Shown piece after piece: positions 57,684-64,000 of a stretch of DNA of 64,000 nucleotides. The notes below the pieces were generated by a model. The model saw only the letters and a program-made list of their open reading frames with translations. It did not search any database and was not told the origin of the DNA. Both the position numbers and the translations under genes were made by a program. Position 1 is the first letter of the stretch. The number at the start of each line of letters is the position of its first letter. Origin of the DNA: Lonicera japonica (taxonomy: Eukaryota; Streptophyta; Magnoliopsida; Dipsacales; Caprifoliaceae); the NCBI GenBank assembly GCA_021464415.1, contig CM038464.1, forward strand, positions 52,000,783-52,064,782, in the 5' to 3' direction.

Positions 57684-57922
57684 AAAAAATGTTATGTAAA
57701 TAAAGCAAAGCGATTCCTCTTGAGAGAAAAAAGATGAATTGAAGAGAGAGGAAAGGCTGAATCTGTGAATGACCAGAGGTGATTCAATCCGATAGACCAG
57801 CGGTGGTGAATTGAAAAAAACAGACGGCAATGAAAAAATCGATGAAGGCTAGGGTTATGAATAAAAAAGATTTGAGTTTGGTAAGAGTGTTTCTTTCTTT
57901 AAATAGTGTCTCAATAAATCTT

Positions 57923-57934
57923 GCTCTGATACCA
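57923..57934 (-). other. Primer-binding site of the degenerate copia element
   Basis: Minus strand TGGTATCAGAGC, the standard tRNA-Met complement, directly follows the 5' LTR. Confidence 0.85.
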
Positions 57935-58090
57935 TGTGAATAATAGAAGAAGAAGAGAGAAATTATGTATATGTTCGAATTGAATTATAACAATACAAGG
58001 AGCCATATATATACATAAATGAGTGAATACTATAAGTCAATATTGACAACCCAACAAAATCCCTAATATTATGACAAATCCCTATCGTTT
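57935..58090 (-). repeat. 5' LTR of the degenerate copia element (truncated)
   Basis: Matches 53167-53341 but lacks about 60 bp of the outer end; sequence diverges at 58090. Confidence 0.8.
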
Positions 58091-58332
58091 TTAAAAAATC
58101 AATACACGATAATTAATTTCTTGAAATGCTTAGTTTTAAAAAGAATATCGAGAATATTATCAAAAGAAAACAATTTATACCCAATGCAGATCTATATATG
58201 CGTGACACTATTAGTATTACTAATATAATAATGCATAATTATATGCTAAGCATGCCCCTCCTAGGTTAGTTTTATGGTGATGATTTATTAACATAAAGGT
58301 TATTGGACTACGTGTTCTTTACTTCTGGTGAT

Positions 58333-58841
58333 AACTTTTTTTTTTGACAGAAACAGAGAAAACATATATTAGCTTAAATCCGAATTCAGAACATCAGAGA
58401 TAAAAAGTGGATGATGAGACATCTAACACACTCGACCAGACATAGAGCTAGCGGCCCTTGCTAAACTATGGGCAACACTATTCGCTGGTCTACGAACGAA
58501 AGAAAACACACATTGATTGAAACCTTTTGCTAGGTTTTTACAATCGTTAATAATAAGACCCATACTAGATAAATCTTTGTCTTGACTTTTGAGTCTCTGG
58601 ATAATGTTCAGGGAGTCTGATTCGATAATGATCTGTTGCATTTGAACTCCTTTCAGCCAAGACAGCGCTTCACGGATACTAAGAGCTTCGGCTATAAGAG
58701 GGGTAAACTTGCCACTTATTGATCCATGCATGCCTGCCGCAAAAGAGCCATTGTGATCCCGAACTACACACCCATGACCTGCCCGGTGTGGGTTATTTAA
58801 ATAAAAAGTAATGTTAAAGTCTGACCCATTAATTTTTAAAA
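58333..58841 (-). mobile_element. LINE (L1-type) 3' fragment
   Basis: A 10-base poly-A tail on the minus strand (58336-58345) follows a coding fragment with stop, and ggtgat flanks both sides (58327-58332 and 58842-58847). A 5'-truncated insertion with a poly-A tail and a target duplication is the LINE pattern. Confidence 0.7.
58423..58830 (-). pseudogene. LINE RNase H domain, C-terminal fragment
   Basis: The frame reads AGHGCVVRDHNGSFAAGMHG, AEALSIREALSWLK, IIIESDSLNIIQRL and ends SVAHSLARAASS. This is the RNase H-like domain at the end of plant L1-type polyproteins, with its Glu (AEAL) and Asp (ESDS) kept. The frame is open but lacks everything upstream. Confidence 0.8.
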
Positions 58842-58847
58842 GGTGAT

Positions 58848-59127
58848 TTTAAATACGAGTTCTTTTTATGACTAAGGCACTTTTACAACTTATTTGTAAA
58901 AATAAGGTAGTTTTCTACTTATTTGTATAAATAAGGTGATTTAGACTTTTTGTCTTTATTAAGACATTTTTAGAAATTAGACTTTAATCCTTAGACTTGG
59001 TTATAAATTAATTTGTAACCCCTCAGATTTTTAGAAAGAGAGTAAAACCCCGTTTTGGTATCAGAGGGGTGAGTTAACCCAAACTCCTTTCCTCACAGAC
59101 TTCAAACAATAAAGGTTGTTTACATAG
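58848..59127 (+). promoter_or_regulatory. Pararetrovirus intergenic region with TATA box and primer site
   Basis: The sequence tatttgta(a/t)aaataaggt occurs twice (about 58893-58910 and 58921-58937). The second holds TATAAATA at 58926-58933. TGGTATCAGAG at 59056-59066 matches the tRNA-Met primer site used by all Caulimoviridae. ORF1 begins only about 60 bases later. Confidence 0.6.
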
Positions 59128-59556
59128 ATGCCCTTGGGAATATTCCCTCGCATCTACACCTCTATTTTTGGAACAAATCCAGACTACCAACCAATTCCGA
59201 CTCACCACATCGGAACAGAAGGGTGTTTAACAACACAGATTAAAGGTTGTTCACACGAAGAACATATACCTTTAAAACACTCAGAAAGCAAGCAGGTTAT
59301 TGCAGGAGCAATAAATTGCTTATTAGACCAAAACCAATATTTATTATTAGTTTTGCAACAGACCCATATCGATCTCCAAAGGATCAAATCAGACATCCAG
59401 CTTCTGGATTTACAGACCAAAAATAATACTAGACTAATTAAAGAATTAGACCAACAAATCCCTTCGGATTTTGTTACCACGTTGAGAGAAATCCTCAACA
59501 CATCTAGAGAAACAAAAAAGATTTGCAAAGAGCAAAATCCTTCTCTAAGAGACTAA
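59128..59556 (+). CDS. Pararetrovirus ORF1, 142 codons (probably frameshifted near its end)
   Basis: The first ATG after the primer site opens this frame. Residues from about 67 on form heptad-like Leu/Ile spacing (LLLVLQQTHIDLQ and following), so a coiled coil is likely, as in virion-associated or ORF1/ORF2 products of badna-like viruses. It ends at TAA 59554-59556. The next frame continues without stop for about 37 more codons of the same charged, helical character to 59666, four bases before the next ATG. This suggests a single-base indel near 59545-59556. Function is inferred from place and coil only. Confidence 0.65.
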   Translation: MPLGIFPRIYTSIFGTNPDYQPIPTHHIGTEGCLTTQIKGCSHEEHIPLKHSESKQVIAGAINCLLDQNQYLLLVLQQTHIDLQRIKSDIQLLDLQTKNNTRLIKELDQQIPSDFVTTLREILNTSRETKKICKEQNPSLRD

Positions 59557-59669
59557 GATCGACGAATTAACTAAACAAATTCGCCAATTAGACACAGAGC
59601 TCAAAAAGTTATCCTCTGAGCAATCTAAGATCATACCTAGACTACACAACTATATTCCAGAAATATAAA

Positions 59670-62285
59670 ATGGAAATAGTTAATACAGACTGGAAAGAAG
59701 TTCCAGGTGGAATTATTCCACAAGATATATCAGACTTTTATCGAAAGATAATAGAAAAGATGAACGATGAAAGATTCTCGCGCAGATTCATCGAATCAGA
59801 AATCAGCGGTGCTAACAAAGCAGCACTCTGTATCCTAGATAGACTAAATTTCATTTCTACAGCTATAGCAGCTACCCAAGATTGTGAGTATCAATTTGCT
59901 CAAAATCTAAGAAATGATTTACAAGCCAAGACAGAAGGATTAAGAACCTTCTATAACGATTTTGTTAAGTTTCAACAAAACTTAGCATATTATCTAGATG
60001 GAAAATGGGAGAACCATTTTAAGACTCAACAAGCTACCATAAATGAATGTAGAAGAAATTCAGATCAGGTAGAAAGACAGTTAAAGGAAATCATGAATGG
60101 AATACAAGCCATTTATGAAAAACCCAATCAGACAAGTCAAGCAGATCTAGACACACCTCATATATTGATGTATGTCGATAAGCTTGAAAGAAGTTTCAAG
60201 GCTTTAGATGCTAGACTTACAGAAGAGATAGCTTCTAGACAAGACTCAGAGAAATTAAATGTGCACGAATTAAAAAAATATATTGCTACAGCACATAGTT
60301 CTCTAAAAGAAAATACAAAGACTATAAACGAAGAATTATATGTCAAATTGTATAAAGACCAGATGGCTCTTAAGGAAACCCTTATTAGTCAAATCAAAAG
60401 ACAGAATGATTATTCAGAATCATTAGAGAGAATCGAGAAGAAAATTGAACAAAAACAAGAAATCACTTGTAAGTTCAAGGAAACTCCATCAGTCATAATA
60501 AAAGAAGAATCTTCAACAACAAGAATCAGAAATGATGGATTAGATAAGACTAAGACAGTAGCTAGTCCTACCCCTAGCATTGGACATCAAAACATGATGA
60601 TCCAGAGAGTAAGAGACTCTTCCTCCAACATAAGAACATGGTGGAGAGAAAGAAACATTTCCCACCCATTACAATGGAAGGAATGGGGAGAAATGGATTG
60701 GAAGTACGCTGAAGAATCCATTAGTAATGGACAACTTCCTCCAGTCAGATACATAGACTTGTTCCGAGAAGGAGCTATCCCTAAGACACCCAGCTACAAC
60801 ATGACATATTGTAGTAGGAATCATATCCTCGAAAAGAATTATACAGAAATTCAGATTTTCGAACCAAATTGGTTAAGATCTAGAGGAACAGACAGGAACT
60901 TTCAATTCCTAACCTTTGGACTCTTCCAAGCAAGAATCCAAGGACTGCATAGACCGCAGAATGGAGTTAACATCCTTTGTTGCCTAGTTGACAAAAGATG
61001 GAAAGATTTTCAGAAGAGCCTAGTTGGAATAGCCCAATTAGAAATGTCAGACAATATAGGATACTTCAATGTCACCCCGGCATTTACAGTATCTATACCT
61101 ACAGCCAAACACTTTAAGCTAATCTTATATGCCACAGGGTATGAAGATTACGTGTTACCAGACGCAAACATTAACATAGAATATCAAAGCTATGTTAAGT
61201 TTTCTCAGAAAGCATTCGAAGGAATGCAACCAGGTATTCCACAAGGAAGAGTTAATGAACAGATCCTTGTTAGAACAAATACTTCAGACTTTAATAATAC
61301 GTACAGTATTAAAAATACTGGACCTATGAGAGAACATGCCAAGACTCTCTGGCAGCTGCCAGAATTTCAAGAGACAAAGGCTGTACAGAATGAGCCTTTA
61401 TATATTGCTCAAGATAATATCACAGGCAATATTAATATACAGTTTGCTCCTCCTAAGTTCAAAGCAAAAAACATTAGAACTGAGGAATCAAGATTTAGAA
61501 ACATGGGAGATTCTACATTGGATGATCCTTCAGAAGGAGAATGTAGTACTGCTAGCACTGCTAGAATATTACAGCATGCTCCAGACTATAGACCCAGAAA
61601 TTCTATAGACAATCATGATATTTTGTATGAGAAGGCCAGAATCCAAAATTTTGGACATGACCTAACAGACCAAGAAAGAGACACATACAAAAAGAATCTT
61701 GATAGAAGCAAATCAACTAGATATAATATGATGATATCTAGTGAGGTTATAAAAGATTTAAGAAATTCTCAGGACACGAAAGAACTCCTAAGAAAATTAA
61801 GACTTAAAGAAAAAGATGAAGAACAGCAAGTGTTTCCAGTTGCTACGGAAATCCCAGGCGGAAACAATGCTAAAATAGGTGAAACTTCTAGAAGTAGGTT
61901 TAATCTATTTGAGACTCCTGCTGCTATAAATATCCCTATTTATAGTGACAGTATTATTAAGACTAAACCAGACTATGTCAAAGGATTACCCACGACAGCC
62001 ATAGACTTTCAAAGTACAAAAAATATGGCTTCAGTAGCCATCAATCCAGTAGGTATCTACCTAAATTTGGATAATGTACAAGATAGAAAGAATGCCTTAA
62101 AAGAATGGCAAGATCAGATGCACATGTGCTTTGCGTCTAACGAAAGTTGGGATGCAGAATCATGTAGGAGATATGCTGAACAATCCCTAAAAGGAATTGT
62201 AAAAAACTATTTAGATAGTTTAAGAACAGCAACAGATGAAGCTAGTATAGCTAAGCTAGCAAGATTTAATGAGACAAGAAATTAG
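59670..62285 (+). CDS. Pararetrovirus polyprotein, N-terminal part (movement protein region)
   Basis: An 871-codon frame starts at ATG 59670, four bases after the stop that ends the upstream frame. Residues 1-300 are helical and charged. The movement-protein region is at about 400-500 (RNFQFLTFGLFQAR, LVDKRWKDFQ, FTVSIPTAKHFKLILYATG), as in badna- and tungroviruses, where it enables passage through plasmodesmata. The beginning of the coat-protein region is near residues 790-870. The frame is closed by TAG at 62283-62285, but the same frame stays open beyond, so this stop is most simply a mutation. Confidence 0.85.
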   Translation: MEIVNTDWKEVPGGIIPQDISDFYRKIIEKMNDERFSRRFIESEISGANKAALCILDRLNFISTAIAATQDCEYQFAQNLRNDLQAKTEGLRTFYNDFVKFQQNLAYYLDGKWENHFKTQQATINECRRNSDQVERQLKEIMNGIQAIYEKPNQTSQADLDTPHILMYVDKLERSFKALDARLTEEIASRQDSEKLNVHELKKYIATAHSSLKENTKTINEELYVKLYKDQMALKETLISQIKRQNDYSESLERIEKKIEQKQEITCKFKETPSVIIKEESSTTRIRNDGLDKTKTVASPTPSIGHQNMMIQRVRDSSSNIRTWWRERNISHPLQWKEWGEMDWKYAEESISNGQLPPVRYIDLFREGAIPKTPSYNMTYCSRNHILEKNYTEIQIFEPNWLRSRGTDRNFQFLTFGLFQARIQGLHRPQNGVNILCCLVDKRWKDFQKSLVGIAQLEMSDNIGYFNVTPAFTVSIPTAKHFKLILYATGYEDYVLPDANINIEYQSYVKFSQKAFEGMQPGIPQGRVNEQILVRTNTSDFNNTYSIKNTGPMREHAKTLWQLPEFQETKAVQNEPLYIAQDNITGNINIQFAPPKFKAKNIRTEESRFRNMGDSTLDDPSEGECSTASTARILQHAPDYRPRNSIDNHDILYEKARIQNFGHDLTDQERDTYKKNLDRSKSTRYNMMISSEVIKDLRNSQDTKELLRKLRLKEKDEEQQVFPVATEIPGGNNAKIGETSRSRFNLFETPAAINIPIYSDSIIKTKPDYVKGLPTTAIDFQSTKNMASVAINPVGIYLNLDNVQDRKNALKEWQDQMHMCFASNESWDAESCRRYAEQSLKGIVKNYLDSLRTATDEASIAKLARFNETRN

Positions 62286-64000
62286 AGAACTGTAAACGGT
62301 TATGTACAACTCTTTACAGCCGAATTCATTGGTGCAAGTCATCTTGCCCAAGAATCAGAAGTAGACGTAGCAAAAACTAAGTTATCATTACTTAGTATAT
62401 GCAGTTTAGACAAGATCAACGAATATAGTAACAACTATGAAACGTTGTATTATCAGATAAAAGAGTTCACTACAACTCTTAAAGACGAGTATTTTAGAAA
62501 ACTCCCAGCTATTGGCCACCTTCTTATTACTGAATATAGAAAGTGGCCTGGAGTTAATAATACTAAAGAAGATACTCTTGGTGAAAGAATAAATTTTGCC
62601 AAAGATTACATTATCGCAAAGAGACGCGAGAAAGCACAAGACGCTTTGATTAAAGAGACATTTAAAAATATGCCTTCAATCAAAGATGAACGAGACATAG
62701 CACCTATCCAATGGGGATGTGGAAGAAGTTCTTCTAAAAGCCATAAGAAGAAGCATTGGAAACAGACTTTCAAAGCTACGATTAATACAGACCCTAATAA
62801 TAAAAAATATAAATTCAGAAAATCGACTAGCTTTAGAAATCCAAAGAAGAGAAAGAAATTATTTCCCAGAAGGAGATATTTCAAAAAAAATTCAGACTCC
62901 AGAAAGAAAGTGCCTAATTATAGAAAGGGCGAAGATAGAAAACCAACAACCAATAATTCAAGAAATGAATGTTGGGTGTGTGGTAAGACTGGACATTTTG
63001 CTAGAAGCTGTTCTCAAAGAGAGAATAAAGAGATAAAACCTAGTGTTAGACTAGTAGAAGTCATGCTTACCCAAGCTGACACACAAGATTTAGACCTCAT
63101 CTATAATATCGAATTATCAGATTTCGAAATAGATGACAATGCCAGTGTATATAGTGCGTATACAACTGAGTCAGATAGTGAACCTTCTTCCGAAGAAGAA
63201 GAAGAAGAATTCAAAGAATGTTTCGTCGTCACCACAATCGATGATAATGAAACATTAGATGAAGCTATTTATCTAGACTATGAAGAAGCCATTTACTGCT
63301 GTAGTTTAACAGATGTGTGGCGACCTTCCCAACCAGAAAGAATGGTTAGAATACCACAGTGCTATACAAATCCAAGCCATAGGTGTAAATTCGAAATGAA
63401 ATGTAGCCCTGCAGACTTCACCTGTGATTATTGTTTTACAATGATATCACTTGAGTTATTCATGGTATGCATTATATGCAAACTTCATTACCATGAAGAC
63501 TGTTGGAGACATGAATTTCGTACTATGTACGAAAATAAGTATGACCACATACTAGACCTAGACATAGATAAATACTATCAAGAAATTGATACAAATAGAC
63601 TCAGAAAGATTAAGGAGGGAAAAAGAAAGATGGATGAGAGACCTTCACAGACTATCCCTGATATTCCAAATCCTCTAAAGGGAATTGAAATCAGAGAACA
63701 AAATAATCTGAGAGTTTCAACTAAGGAAAGTTTCATGAGCCTTATTGAAGTAAAGGTTCTTAACCCAGATTATCCTAGACTACTCTCTGCATTAATGGAT
63801 ACCGGTTGTACTGCCAGTATCTGTAAGGCAAACGCCTTTCCAGATGAGTATTATAGACCTAGCGAACAACTTATCTCCGGACGAGTTGCTAATGGTGATT
63901 ACTTTGAATTACCATTACAGACCATACCTATTTATTTCCAAATAGGAGACAATGAATTTACCCATGAATTTTATGTCATGGATCCTCTTTGTAAATTCAT
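62286..64000 (+). pseudogene. Pararetrovirus polyprotein, C-terminal continuation (coat protein, zinc fingers, protease)
   Basis: In the same frame as the previous entry, open from 62286 to the window end (571 codons). It holds the rest of the coat-protein region with a Lys/Arg-rich stretch near 62720-62960. A CCHC knuckle CWVCGKTGHFARSC starts at 62970. An acidic run is near 63190-63210. A second Cys-rich motif starts at 63423, with spacing C-x2-C-x11-C-x2-C-x4-H-x2-C. A protease site DTG starts at 63798. The second Cys-rich motif resembles the one known in badna-/tungroviruses, with His at one ligand place. Reverse transcriptase should follow outside the window. Confidence 0.8.

Larger units (their letters stand above)
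53167..58090 (-). mobile_element. Ty1/copia element with captured host-like sequence, degenerate
   Basis: LTRs lie at 53167-53393 (3', complete) and 57935-58090 (5', outer end missing). A primer-site complement gctctgatacca is at 57923-57934 and a polypurine tract complement tcctccttta at 53394-53403. Between them, on the minus strand, are an arabinogalactan-peptide-like frame, degenerate tandem repeats, a damaged zinc knuckle, protease, integrase, RT and RNase H relics. Most of gag is missing. The copia order (integrase before RT) is clear. Multiple stops make it non-autonomous. Confidence 0.85.
58848..64000 (+). mobile_element. Endogenous pararetrovirus (Caulimoviridae, badna-/tungrovirus-like), partial
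   Basis: In order: promoter and tRNA-Met primer site, a small ORF with coiled-coil character, and a long polyprotein frame with movement-protein, coat-protein, zinc-finger and protease regions. It leaves the window before the reverse transcriptase. No LTRs or integrase are seen. One in-frame stop and one frameshift show it is a decayed genomic copy and not an expressed virus. A polyprotein combining these parts, plus a second Cys-rich motif, points to badna-/tungrovirus relatives; the exact genus is open. Confidence 0.85.

Overview
This window looks like nuclear DNA of a flowering plant, most likely a eudicot. The evidence is an AT-rich, gene-poor sequence filled with plant LTR retrotransposons, MULEs carrying plant mobile domain (PMD/MAIN-like) sequence, hAT MITEs, F-box/DUF295 gene relics and an endogenous plant pararetrovirus. 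I cannot name the species. Only one host gene looks intact: an intronless U-box E3 ligase of the PUB20/21 type at 49423-50715 (+), with a TATA box and three W-boxes upstream. Almost everything else is a mobile element, a relic of one, or a decayed gene copy.

Layout. 1-3190: minus-strand Ty3/gypsy relic (Athila/Tat branch), with pol and the start of a 3' extra ORF. 4201-11848: a young Ty1/copia element of TAR/Angela type with an intact 1321-codon gag-pol and a 3' LTR. It has no 5' LTR and is bracketed by a 360-bp duplication of flanking DNA. 12659-21428: an 8.8-kb MULE with long TIRs holding a transposase C-terminal relic (SWIM finger), a decayed PMD gene and two accessory reading frames I do not recognise. 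22441-22600: decayed C2H2 zinc-finger fragment. 22907-25373: a 2.5-kb TIR element with a 3-bp TAA duplication, carrying a Myb/SANT-like fragment and a second PMD gene. 27530-28760 and 37401-38561: two F-box/DUF295 pseudogenes; orphan copies of their 3' flank lie elsewhere in the window. 31592-33244: a small MULE with a transposase relic. 33503-33664: a second C2H2 fragment. 34270-36180: a fragment of a relative of the large MULE. 38562-42438: a Ty3/gypsy element with a second LTR fragment nested inside it. 43.8-49 kb: a SINE, several MITEs and tandem repeats. 53167-58090: a decayed Ty1/copia element whose gag region is replaced by foreign sequence that includes an arabinogalactan-peptide-like reading frame. 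58333-58841: LINE 3' end. 58848-64000: a badna-/tungrovirus-like endogenous pararetrovirus, running off the window end.

The most interesting themes are: (i) PMD genes carried by two structurally different DNA transposons; (ii) a small MULE-associated protein family seen three times; (iii) apparent gene capture by a copia element; (iv) a one-sided retroelement integration with filler DNA; (v) a fairly intact pararetrovirus insertion with one in-frame stop and one frameshift visible here. The decayed genes show many stops that could each come from one C-to-T or G-to-A change, as expected for methylated transposon DNA. Family names come from remembered protein motifs; no database search was possible.
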